DNA from: Paramarasmius palmivorus
Taxonomy: Eukaryota > Basidiomycota > Agaricomycetes > Agaricales > Marasmiaceae
DNA length: 64,000 bases
NCBI GenBank assembly: GCA_037176845.1
Contig: JAYKXP010000066.1
Location: 124,001-188,000 of the forward strand
Direction: 5' to 3'
Each line of letters begins with the position of its first letter. The first letter of the stretch is position 1. Of this stretch, positions 13,177 through 24,088 are shown piece by piece. Made by a program: the position numbers and the translations under genes. The notes below the pieces were generated by a model. That model ran no database searches, was not told where the DNA came from, and saw only the letters and a list, made by a program, of their open reading frames with translations.

Positions 13177-15923
13177 ATGAGAGTCGATGTCCGCAGCGGC
13201 GATTCGCGATGCGTTCGCATCATCTTTGCTGGAGGTAACGTTTCACATTGTGCCTTGCCTCCTCCTAACCTTGCCCTGATCGTCGATTGTACCAGGCGGA
13301 ACTGCTGCATGCGTCACTGCAGGACGACTAGCGGCTGCAGACCCTTCGTTGAAGATCCTCGCGCGTTTCTTACTTTCTCTCCCGTCCCATATCATCTAAC
13401 ACTAGCTTCAACAGCTTCTCGAAGCCGGTCCCCACGTTCGCGACCTTGCAAAGCACATTCAGCCTGGGCGTTATTTCAATAATCTTGCCATTTCTGAGCA
13501 AAACCTATTTACCTTCCACATTGGTAAACCGAGCAAAGCATTGAATGGACGCTCTGCCGTTGTACCGACTGGCCGTTGTGTGGGCGGCGGTTCTAGCGTC
13601 AACTGTAAGTCTGGGACTTGTGATGTTTGGCCTAGTCTGATGTACGTCCGGCTATAGTTGTTATGTATACCCGAGCTTCCGCGTCGGACTACGATGATTG
13701 GGAAAAGCAAGGTAATCCAGGCTGGGGCTCAAAGGTCCTTATACCCCTTTCCAATAAAGTACGTCTTGTATTATTGGCTTCTCAAGAAATCTTACGGAGG
13801 CTTCTCTATAGGCGGAAACCTTTCAAGTAGAAGGCTACACTGGTCATGGTACTTCTGGGCCGATCAAGATTTCTGCTGGGGGCATCATAACGAATGTCGG
13901 CCAAGAACTCCTGGATGTCGCCACTGTATACGACAAAGAACGAGGGTTCGTCAAGGACAGCAATGACTTCGAATCATGTGATTCATATGCAGTGAGTGTT
14001 ATCCTCTCCGCGTCAACAGCAAGTAGTGGTCTCATTTTCTCACCACACAGCCTTGGTTCAAGTAAAATTTCCTTTGCACCGAACATACGACACACGCTGA
14101 GCTAGAATCAGATATATTGATGGCGTATCTGGAAAGCGCTCTGACGCTGCGCATCACTACATTTACAACCAAGATCACAATGAGAATCTTGAGGTCAGAG
14201 ACAGGTGTCGAGTGATTCGGGTTCTCTTCGAGTGAGCAAATTGTGTTCCTTCCTGAGGGAATACTAACATTTGCTTGCAGCGGTGATCAAGCCGCGGGTC
14301 TCGAATACACGGACGACGATGTTGGACGCAACCAGGGTGTCGAATCTGTGCATCGAGTAACCGCATCTCGCCTGGTGGTTCTTTCTGCGGGGGCGTTCGG
14401 TTCACCCGCGATATTGGAACGGTGCGTTGAGCTTAAAGCAAGATATTGTGAGCCGTTAGACTGAAATATATATAGTTCGGGGATTGGGTCAAAGGAACTG
14501 TTACAGAAGCTTGACATTCCGGTGTTGGTGGATTTACCTGGTGTAGGCGAAAACTACAATGGTGTGTACATATCGTTCCTGAGCAACAAGTTCAGCATGG
14601 CTTACACACATAGATCATAACCTGGTTTTCAACGGTTACTATGCCTCTTCAGAGTCGGACACCATGGATGACATCTTCAGGGGAACAGAAGAAGAGATTG
14701 AACGTCAGTACATTCTCTAAATACCCCCTGAAATTCGTCACTAACACCATAAAAGCCTATGTTACTCAATGGCAGAAAGGCGAGAAGAAGGGTTTAATGG
14801 CACACAACGGAATCGATGGTGGTATCAAGATTCGGCCAAACGAGAAGGATCTACAGGAAATCGGTTCAACTTTCAAAAAACGCTGGGAGGAGTTCTACCT
14901 TAAATCGCCAGATAAGCCTGTCATGTGGGCGGGCGTTCTTTGCGCGTAAGCTATCTGTTTACCTGAGTGGATCTTGTACTAAAACCAAATATTCCTCGCA
15001 GTTACACAGGTAGTGATCCGAACGTGCCCAGAGGCAAGTATTTCTCCACAGGTTATTATGCGGTCAGTCACATATTTGCCTATTGCCTAAAACTTCTGAG
15101 AATTATGGGATGTAGGAGTACCCCATCTCCACCGGGAGAGTTCACATCAAGACTGCGCAGGATCCATACGCGCCATTGGACTTTGAGCCTGGTTTTTTGG
15201 ATGAGTACGTGCTTTCCTGGTCCCTCGACCTTGCGCGCTGATGATCGGACGGAAGCCCCGCAGATTTGCATGTTCTCAGGTGGACATACAAGCATATGCG
15301 GGAGATAGCACGCCGAATGAAACACTACCGAGGAGAGATACCATCGCATCACCCTCATTTTCCGACCAGCAGTGCTGCAGCCACGGGAAAGCGAAGTGGA
15401 CCTGACGACATGAACGCGGAGCATATCGTATACACAGAAGAGGACAACGAAGCCATCGATGATTTCCATCGCCGAACTGGTATGCATTGCATTGTTTCGG
15501 AATGAAACCCAGAAGCTGATGATGTACCACCACCGAATACAGTCGAAACGACTTGGCATTCTGTAAGTGCAGCGGATCGCTTTGTTACTAAATCTCAGTG
15601 GCTATGTTTAGCTGGGAACCTGTGCCATGAAACCTAGAGAGAAGAACGGTGTCGTTGATCCAAGTCTGAATGTCTACGGTGTCCGGAACCTCAAGGTCGT
15701 TGACCTCAGCATTGGTAAGAACAACTTCATGCCTATTCCGTTACGACGCTGATTCTCGTAGCGCCCTCAAATGTTGGAGCCAACACTTACAATACAGCTC
15801 TCGTAATCGGGTGAGTTCTCAGTTGAGCCCTCGAGATTTGTTGTCCTATATTCTGAAGCGGTCAACAGGGAGAAGGCAGCGGTCGTCATCGCCCGTGAAC
15901 TGGGTATTAAGGGTGTAAACTGA
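13177..15923 (+). CDS. GMC-family alcohol oxidase (methanol oxidase type)
   Basis: FAD-dependent oxidase of the GMC family that oxidises short-chain alcohols to aldehydes and releases hydrogen peroxide. The first intron interrupts the dinucleotide site IIFAGGGTAACVTAGRLA. Later exons give LLEAGPHVRDL, GRCVGGGSSVNFVMYTRA, SDYDDWEKQGNPGWGSK, SGPIKISAGG, SDAAHHYIYNQ, LSAGAFGSPAILER and DLPGVGENYN. The C-terminal part holds TWHSLGTCAMK (catalytic His) and GANTYNTALVIGEKAA (Asn partner), the His/Asn pair of alcohol oxidases rather than the His/His pair of many other GMC enzymes. About a dozen introns, some near 13235-13297, 13606-13655, 13760-13812 and 14062-14110. The C-terminus GIKGVN lacks a clear SKL-type peroxisome signal. 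The N-terminal codons before IIFAGG are uncertain. Methanol from lignin or pectin demethylation is a likely substrate by family knowledge. Confidence 0.9.
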
Positions 15924-16097
15924 GATCTATGGGACTAGTCTATCAAGTAGAAATATCGTAGACGCCAGTAGGGTGTTGTTAGCGTGTTATTTGGGTTCAA
16001 TGGGACATTCTCTTCCTAATTTGGCAGACGTGACCGACGCGTTCTGCGTGCGTGACTCAACGCGTTCTCTCCTTGCTCTTTCACCACCACCACCACA

Positions 16098-17718
16098 ATG
16101 TCCCTCTGGGTAGACCAGGTGATTTTCTAGAGAGCCAAACCAGAAAAAAACGCTGATGAGATGACTATAGTATCGCCCTCGCGTCCTCGATGAACTCCAT
16201 TACCACCAAACATTGTCAGCGCGGTTAAAGTCTCTTGTTCGTCACATCTATCTCACTGCAATGGCGGCATAGGTTCATCTTTCTTTAGGCATCATCTGGC
16301 GACTTTCCACATGTGCTTTTTTATGGCCCCTCGGGTGCGGGGAAGAAAACACGTATTACTTGCACGCTGAGACAACTTTTTGGGCCTGGGGTTGAAAAAG
16401 TGCGTTGCAGTGTTATAGAGTATACCCTCCTACTGACCCGTTATATCAAGCTCAAAATCGACCAAAGGGTATTCTTAACACCCTCCAAGCGGAAAATTGA
16501 GGTCAACCTCGTTCAAAGCAACTTTCACGTCGAGATTACGCCCAGGTTCGCCCGAGGACAACAATGACCTGGTTCAAACTCTAATTGTGTATCTGCACAG
16601 CGAAGCAGGAAATTTTGATCGAATTGTCATACAAGAACTATTGAAGGAAATTGCACAAACTCAGCAAGTGGATCTTAACGCGAAACAGCGATTCAAAGGC
16701 ATGGCTGTCTAGCCTCCATTTCTGGACCTGCGAACTGAATGTACTCCAGTGGTCATCATCAATGAAGCCGATACACTCTCACGCGATGCTCAAGCTGCCC
16801 TTCGTCGTACCATGGAGAAATACATGTCAAACATGCGAATCATCCTATGCGCCAACAGTACAAGCCGTCTAATTGCCCCAATAAAGAGTCGATGTCTCCT
16901 CATGCGAGTAGCAGCACCTAATCGAGCTGAAGTGCGTTATCTTCGTACATTTGGTGTCAAATACTAATTCGATTTGATGCTCTTTAGATGCAGGCCGTGA
17001 TGCAGCACGTCTCTAAACGAGCGGGCTTTGATTTACCTCCCGACGTAGCGGATAAGATTATTGATGATTCTGGTGGTAATCTCAGAAAGGCGATTCTATG
17101 CCTAGAAGCTCTCAAGATGCAGTCGTGAGTTAATAGTTACTGTCCCTCGTTTCCAACTCTTGACATTTATTTTTATTTCAATTTAGGCCTGACTTGACAA
17201 GCTCTTCGCTAACAATAGCAAAACCCGATTGGGAGTCTTACTGCCACAAAGTGGCTGACTTGATCCTCAGCGAACAGACTCCCGCTCGTGTGATGGAAGT
17301 CAGACAAAAGTTTTACGAGCTCCTCAGCCACTGCATACCGCCTACCGTGATTCTTAAGGTGGTTTAACTCTTGCACGGTTCACGGGAGGCCTTACTGATC
17401 ACTTCCACTTAGACTGTCGCTGACAGGGTGGTCGACAAGGTTGACGAGCAGATTAAAGCGGATATCATACACTGGGCAGCCGTTTATGTGAGTCCTTGCC
17501 GTCTTTCGGGATAAAATTCCGCCGAACGTATGCTCTGTGTAGGAGATGAGAATGCGGATAGGATCAAAAAAGATATACCACCTTGAGGCGTGGGTGATCA
17601 AGGTGATGAGTATTTACAAGGTAAGTTACCGGATACCCTGCCTGTATACCTCTGTCTGCCTCTCTGACTAGACTCGTAGCACTTCTTCTATGATATGGAC
17701 CTTTCCGGATTTGACTAG
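16098..17718 (+). CDS. RFC5: Replication factor C small subunit (yeast Rfc5 / human RFC3 type)
   Basis: Subunit of the clamp loader that opens PCNA at primer-template junctions. The start MSLWVDQ is spliced to YRPRVLDELHYHQ (intron 16122-16170), typical of this subunit. Motifs: Walker A variant FYGPSGAGKKTR, SNFHVEITPS, DRIVIQELLKEIAQTQQVDL, Walker B-like VVIINEADTLSRDAQAALRR, ANSTSRLIAPIKSRCL, and the C-terminal bundle ending YDMDLSGFD. Ten or so introns. The one at 16699-16749 starts with GC rather than GT: only the GC donor gives KVVIINEAD in frame, as in other family members. No indel needed. The arginine-finger SRC motif (KSRC) is present. Convergent with the HD-domain gene. Confidence 0.93.
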
Positions 17719-17895
17719 GTGTTCAAAAAGGCTGCATAAAGTTTTTTTGAGGATATCTATGTATTTTTACATGTTACGCGATTTCATGCGCAGAGTAAAA
17801 AGACCTACTTCCTTCCCGAAGCAAGCTTTCAGAGCACCCAAAGATCTCTAATAGAGATCAGGGAAGGTTTTAAGGGTGATTCTTATGTTTCCCCA

Positions 17896-18867
17896 TCACG
17901 GGGTGATATTGGAAATATTATATTCGTCGTCTATCGCCGCTACGAAGTCGACGATCTAGAATGGCGTAGTGAGTAGAATATGTAGAGATGGAATAGTAAT
18001 TTCACCTACCAATTTATGACGCTTTTGCCCTAGTTCTTTTCCGGGAGCTGTCTTCAGTCGATCCTTTATATGGACCAACTTGTCGTGAAAGTGCTGAATA
18101 GCCGATACCTCAAGTGCCGGGTCATCAGTAGGGGTGTGCAACGGGCTGGTAAACAGTTAATTATCAAAGAAACAAGCACAGAAGGTCACTCAACTTGTTC
18201 TTGGAAGCATTGTAAGCAGCACAACGAAGCACGCCTGGTAGATCAGAAGAAGATTCATGAATCCGAATCTCTGATTGAAATGTTACATACCAAAAGCTCC
18301 TATGGCATCCAATCTATCGGCGTCCTGAACACAGTGCAGTTCCAGACATTCATCGTGCCATTTCCCCCAAAGGCCGTTTGCCCGAAGCTTCTTCTCGGTC
18401 GTCCATGACACATTTTCAATCACTTGGGTTATGAGGCGTGCCCGACCATCGGCGACCAAGTCAATTGAGGATCTCTGAGCAGCTTCACGAAACAAGGGAA
18501 GGAAAAACCCTAAAGGGTCTGCTGCTTGTTCTGGCGTGACGTATTTCTTATCTAGAACGTCGTGAAGGAGTGCCGCTTAGGCCGCCGACAGGTCAGTGTA
18601 CCGTTTGGATGTTATGTAGACGTGTAGACACACCCAGTTCGACGACGAGAAGATCTGGTTTGACTGGAAGCGAATTGGCAATAGCAAGTGCAGTCTTACG
18701 CACGCGTTTTACTGAGGAAAAAAAGAGCGGTCAGATGGCTCGACAACCGATCATTCTGAGGGCTCACCGTGGTACGCGTCGTGCGATGGATCGTATTTTG
18801 CCATTGTCTCGGCCATCAGCTTTTCAGCGACCTCGATGTACACCTTTTCGTCTGCTGTTGGGTACAT
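17896..18867 (-). CDS. HD-domain metal-dependent hydrolase
   Basis: Member of the HD superfamily (YedJ-like), metal-dependent phosphohydrolases of mostly unknown substrate. Start at 18867: MYPTADEKVYIEVAEKLMAE. The metal ligands are visible across exon joins: His in SHDAYH, His-Asp in ALLHDVLDK, and the later Asp in QDADRLDAIGAFG. Further down, CAAYNASKNK, a low-conservation loop, then SAIQHFHDKLVHIKDRLKT and TAPGKELGQKRHKL. The last intron (GTAGGT to TTCTAG) must be removed to end in VDFVAAIDDEYNISNITP at 17896; reading through would end shortly after in an unlike tail. Five introns; one acceptor is CTAAG. About 230 residues, normal for the family. Probably soluble; the cellular substrate cannot be told from sequence. 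Confidence 0.83.
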
Positions 18868-19031
18868 GGTGGAAGGCAAGAAAGAAAGGTGATACGGCAA
18901 ACGGAGCCGACCGAGTCATGGTGGACAGTAGTGTCACTGCGTCGTGGTCAGCAACAGCAAGCAACAAGCCAGCATGATGCCAACAAACGTTTCTCTTCCT
19001 CACGCTCGTACTCGTCGCGCTCGATCCGTTC

Positions 19032-21107
19032 ATGGCTAGAATTTACTCTCGTTTTCTTCAAACAAGATATCTTCTCTTCGCCGTTGCTTCTCTTGTTCTT
19101 GTCAATGCTATCAAGCCGTATTCGCCAGCGTCGCTATCTATCACGGTATGTTGCCTATTCTTCCGGTCTATCGCAGGTGCTCACGACACGTTCACGCTAA
19201 TTAGAAGAAGGATATAGACCAATGTCTCTCAGTTCAGCAGCTGAGTGCGCTTAAAGCCCAGTTGGAAGAGGAGGAATCACCCATCATGAGGAGGATCTTT
19301 GCTGTGTTGTTTCCTTTCGGACCAGCATGGAACTCGATCCTCGGAACGTTCTACATCAGCTCAGTACCCAACTTCATCCTGGCATTCATTCCAGAACATC
19401 TGAGCGGAGATACGTTGAATACAATGACTGCTTTCGCAGTATGTGCCTTTTCAAATCATTCCTCATTGCAGCATGACCCCCAACTATTTTTCCATAGACT
19501 GGTGGACTTCTCTCTGACGTATTTCTTCATTTGGTACCTCATTCGTTCATGGGAGAACACCAGGACATGGGAGCACATTTCATCATGATCGAAGAGAAGC
19601 GTAATATTCTTATAGGGTTCGTACCTCAGCGCCGAACTGTGCCTCCGACTCGGACTCATCCGACTATCTCAGTCTAGGCATCTTTTTGGGCTTCGCCTCA
19701 TTTTTCATGATGGAGAAGACACTCCGAGTGTTAGGAGGTGGTGATGATAATCATCATTCTCACTCTCACTCTCCAGACGTGGATTCCCACACATCGGGTG
19801 TTACCCAAGTTGTGGAAGCAACCGGAATTTCGTCAACTCCATCCCAGTCGGCACTCAAATCACGGAAAGCCTCTCCAAATCATAGTGACACAAACTCTGT
19901 CAGTGCATCTCCCGCAGTTGCTTCTAGCGGGCCTTCGAAACTTTCAGCGTATTTAAATTTATTTGGTGACTTTGTCCACAACATGTGAGCCTCGTTTGAC
20001 TTCCGCTTTTGAGCCTTCTAATCTCCATTCAAATGATAGAACAGATGGATTGGCGTAAGCGAGGCTCCGAACCTTCCTTGGATACCTGATTTTGAAACTT
20101 GATCTTCTAGCATGGCCGCGTCGTTTTATGCCTCTCCTCTCATTGGCGCAACGACTACTTTAGCTTGCTTTGCCCACGAGATACCGCACGAAATTGCCGA
20201 TTACTCTATCCTTATCAGAAGCGGATTCTCAAAGAGACAAGCTATGCAATCACAGTTTTTGACAGCTGTTGGTGCCTTCGTAAGTTCCTATTCCTTTGGT
20301 GTATCAAGTTCCAGCTGAAACGATTCATCATCACGCCCCTTTCTTGACCTCTCCCCGCATGCATCTTGTCACCGCGTACCTCAATATACGACTATATGTT
20401 GCTTTGTTGTCGTTTCCGTGTACGACGCTTTGATACGTATAGGTCGGGTAAGTACTCTATCCCAGGGTCATTTTGGGGAGTTCTCAATATCTTCGCCTCC
20501 TCTGGGTCCAATTTAACGGCATTTTCGTTTTTCGGCGATTCTTCCCTTCCCTATGATGGTTCCGCACAAACAGCACATTTTTAGGGATTGCTGTTGCCAC
20601 AACATCTGCAGATACTGCCACAAGTGATCACGCAATGGACTTCGCGGCTGGCTTGAGACAGAATGCCAACGGCCTCCTGGGCACAACACTATTGATATCC
20701 GACCTGGTTCGTATCCGTCTTGTTTAGTTCTTCTCGTCTTGAGCTAATTATTTGACACTTTAAATGTCTCAGGTTATACCCTTCGTCGCCGGTGGCTTCT
20801 TGTACATTGGGGCTGTCGCTGTCCTACCGACGTAGGTTTCGCGCGATTTGTGGTCTTGGTGCGAGCTCATACTCCGATATTTAGACTTCTTGAGCAAAGC
20901 AAGTCTGGAAAGCAGGCGCTCCGCGAGGTATGTATATATTCAATACATTTTACGGATTTTGTGGTATCTGACACAGGATCTCTATACTAGTTTGCTGCCA
21001 TGTCCTTTGGCGTGGCATGTATGTTCTTCGTCGCGTGAGTCCTATTTTTGTGCCCAGTAAAAGCTGTAGTTGTACTGATTGCTCTCGCTAACAGCTGGAA
21101 TGAATAG
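19032..21107 (+). CDS. YKE4: ZIP-family zinc transporter, Yke4 / SLC39A7-like
   Basis: Zinc transporter of the LIV-1/KE4 branch, expected in the ER or secretory membranes. The start at 19032 gives a cleavable or anchoring hydrophobic leader (RYLLFAVASLVLVNA). Then a luminal stretch, TGGLLSDVFLHLVPHSFMGE, and GIFLGFASFFMMEKTL. A cytoplasmic loop is rich in His and Ser (DDNHHSHSHSPD). Next come DFVHNMTDGLAMAASFY and the metal-binding helix CFAHEIPHEIADYSIL. The rest runs VIPFVAGGFLYIGAVAVLP to FAAMSFGVACMFFVAWNE, ending at 21107. HNMTDG and HEIPHE are the metal-site motifs of the family. Between 20281 and 20585 the exon structure is unclear: VGAF should be followed by VGTFLGIAVA, but only VG...GIAVA can be assembled easily, so a small exon may be missed or bases lost. 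Confidence 0.87.
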
Positions 21108-23410
21108 TGGCGCTCTATTACTCAGTCCTCGAAATTTAGGTCTGGCGCCCCAACGGAGCCTAGATTGACAACCTCGTTCCGCTTTCTTCATTTGTGTATC
21201 GTAATATTTTCGGATCTTGGATAGAGAATTGTTTTCTGGAAGTCCTGCTGACTATTGCAACGATCCAGACAGTTCTCAAGTCGCGGTAGGACAGGGTGTC
21301 AATCAGATAGGGTATATTCCCTGTTCCGCGAGGGTATTGAAGTGGGTTCTTTACATTGGGAATTCTAGTAAGAACCCGCTCACAGATGGCGTCGTCTCTA
21401 GTATCAGGGAGAGGCTGTGAACCTTGGCCCGATTTGTTTGTGATGACGGCTTAGGCTTCGGTGAGCCAGAGCACTTTGGTGAGCGGGACCGCTGACGTCC
21501 GGGGCCGCTGATCATGCACCGGTAGTGCTTGAACGCTTAAGGGATACATAGAGGCAATCTTCTATCAAATCAACGAGCATGTTCATTTACAGCTCAGCGT
21601 TTGATAGGCGAAGCCAACGGTTGCGTTTTCATGACTGGAGCTACTTTACTGTCATAAGGTCTGAACGCGAGGCTTCATATCTCTATCATCACTCGGGCAT
21701 TTATTCTGCTTACCTCGAGGTGCCGAACGACGTATGGCCTTGCGTTCGGTCGAACTTGTGCCGCATGGCCTTTCCTTTTGCGTTATAGTTGGTCCTGTTC
21801 TTGCACGACCAAGGTAGGACCAAGGGCAATCTCAACGATGCGCAAGACTGTCAATAGTTGATCGAACCAGACTCAGCGCCATCAAGTCGATAACTCCGAT
21901 GATTTCCTTTGTCTTTCAAATTCTGTTCATCGACCTCATGGAAAATGGTTGGCCTACTTCCAGCTATCAATTTTGGTTCCTTCTTCTCCCGCAGACCCCA
22001 TTTCTGACCACTCACGTTCGTCGCTGCAGTGAGCGTTCGTTCTATTGCGTCAGTTCTCGACTACCTTCGCCCTTCGCTGCGTCCCAATTACTGGGGCCTA
22101 ATCATAATCAAGTTCCTTGTAAGTCCTCGAATTCGCCGCACAATCTTCGTCTTCATTGGAGTTAGCTCGAAAGTATGGGTGTGGCGTCACGCATGCGGAA
22201 TCGCAGTTGGTGTGGGTTGAGGGTGCTTACTGTAGAGACACAGCTACATGTACGGTCCAGAGTACTACACCTTTTTCAGCTAAATTACTTGCATTCCTCA
22301 TGGCCACTACAGCTTGTCTTCCCTTCGACCCTGATAAATATTCGTATTGTCGATGGGTATTGCGACCGGAATCCCAGCGTGGCGTTGCGGCGTGGTGTGC
22401 TCAGTAATCCGGCCAATTGGGCTCTTCTGATAAAAGACCTCACCGATGTTTTCCGGGGCTAGGTTCACTAGTTCGTATGCTTTAGTCCTGCACCCTCGTA
22501 TGTTGTTGTTTTCAAGGTCCTTTAAATGTCTACGACGTACCGCTCACTCAATAGTAATACTTTCCGCTATCGGATCATTCTATAATCTGTAGTGTATCTG
22601 GATGATGTATGTTTGAATGAGCCTGCTGACCATGGACAACCAAGGATCTTGCCCAGTATCTGAACACTGATTTCTGATCTCATTGTGTTCCTGAAAAGTA
22701 AATACAGCACTAGTCTGTGGCGCCTGTGAAAAAGTGCTTCGAGAAGTGAGTGTGAAAACATTGACATGGCTTCTTGACTTCGATTCCCCTCGCGCATTTG
22801 GAGCAATGCCTCGTCTTGATATCATACCATGGCAGTAGTTTCGAGGTTTTCGGTCGTCGACTGTATGTGCAGGGGACCAGGAGGATTGCCGCGCACCGGC
22901 AGGGCCGGGCAATTAGCCGTCACGAACGTGCGTCGAGCAACTGGATTAGAAACTTTTCTTGATTTTTCCACAAATCCTTCATCGAGTCCTCTCTTTTCTG
23001 TTCTAGTCTCCCGCTTTCATACGGACTGTATCTTGGTTTTTGCAGCAATTTCTACAACAGGCGCAACTTTTCTGCACGCACCTAGGGCATTCTCCTTCCG
23101 CAAAGGTCCGGTCACCCTTTTGGTTTCTCCTCGCTTTCTGCTCACCTTTCTTCTGATTCATACGTCTTTGCCAGGTGTCCGAAGCCTCATAAAGACCATC
23201 TAGAATCACCCCGTACTCTGCAACACTTTCTTTCCCCCAATTCCACGTCAGCAGCAGCCCCTTGTCCAGCTTCATTCTGAAAACGTCATCCTTTTGAACC
23301 GGTCGTCTGCCTCGGGTCAGCCGTGAAGCTTCTCGTATCCACGAATACCGCCTGAAACGATACTCGAAGCGTATCACATTTCTCGTTGTGTTCCAACAAA
23401 TCGTGTTACA
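21108..23410. other. 2.3 kb region without a recognised gene
   Basis: Several plus-strand frames of 60-95 codons between 21217 and 22462 have some hydrophobic, exon-like stretches (for example the 63-codon frame at 22029-22220 and the frame ending at 22462). They do not join into a family I recognise. They could be a membrane-protein gene with many exons or its decayed remains. A minus-strand frame at 22580-22912 has no motif. No repeats or RNA genes recognised. Confidence 0.35.
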
Positions 23411-24088
23411 ATGGGTACAAAAGGTCGTTCAGTTCCACGGGTCGTGTGCTGTGCCATACCTATTGCCAGAGCGGCTGGCAAGGTCTTGGTCGTAACAAGT
23501 CGCAAGCGGCCGGATAGTTGGGTCTGTAAGTGTCATAGTTCTTCGTGAAAATTCACCATCATCCTTCTCTTGCGTTTGCGCATGTCTCGGATCCGAATTC
23601 ATATCTATTCTTTTACTCTACGATTTTATCCGATAAGATACTGATTACCTTACCATGGTGCCATTCGTCTATAGTGCCAAAAGGTGGTTGGGAGTCGTCA
23701 GATGTAAAGTTGGAGAATGCAGCTTTGCGAGAAGCACTGGAAGAAGGTCTCAGCCTTTCTCCCTCTATCCGTCACCTCATCTCCTGACACTCTCCCCTTT
23801 GTGCTGTCCTTCCCCATCATGCGTTGTCTTCTCGGACATACCCTGATGCTTTTGCCTACACAGCTGGTGTCCGTGGCACAATATTCACGATACGTGACAA
23901 CAATACCCACACCTTCCGCCACATACCACTTTTATGAACTCGACGTGGTGTCCCTGGAGCAAGATTGGCTAGAACGAAACGAACGAAGGCGGGAGTGGGT
24001 CGATTATGCGGAGGCCGTACGGAGATTGGAGTGGAAGGCAGAACTATCGCAAGGACTACGATCATCCTCACTTGCGCCATCACGGTGA
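23411..24088 (+). CDS. Nudix hydrolase (diphosphoinositol-polyphosphate phosphohydrolase-like), frame broken
   Basis: Nudix-fold pyrophosphatase resembling the Aps1/DIPP group, which act on diphosphoinositol polyphosphates and diadenosine polyphosphates. Start at 23411: MGTKGRSVPRVVCCAIPIAR. Exon 1 ends SRKRPDSWV with a GTAAGT donor. The next exon starts LPKGGWESSDVKLENAALRE and ends ALEE. After a 100-nt-class intron it continues AGVRGTI. This rebuilds a Nudix box (GGWE...AALREALEEAGV). The frame then closes soon after, while the next frame carries TTIPTPSATYHFYELDVV and RREWVDYAEAVRRLEWKAEL, the expected C-terminal half. One surplus T at 23884-23885 would explain this. Domain identity is firm; whether the break is real or an assembly error cannot be decided here. 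Confidence 0.75.

Noticed and set aside
13177..15923. Aryl-alcohol oxidase or glucose oxidase as the identity of the GMC gene
   Set aside because: The FAGGGTAAC start, the WHSLGTCAMK block and the His/Asn pair (GANTYNT) fit alcohol (methanol) oxidases. There is no signal peptide.
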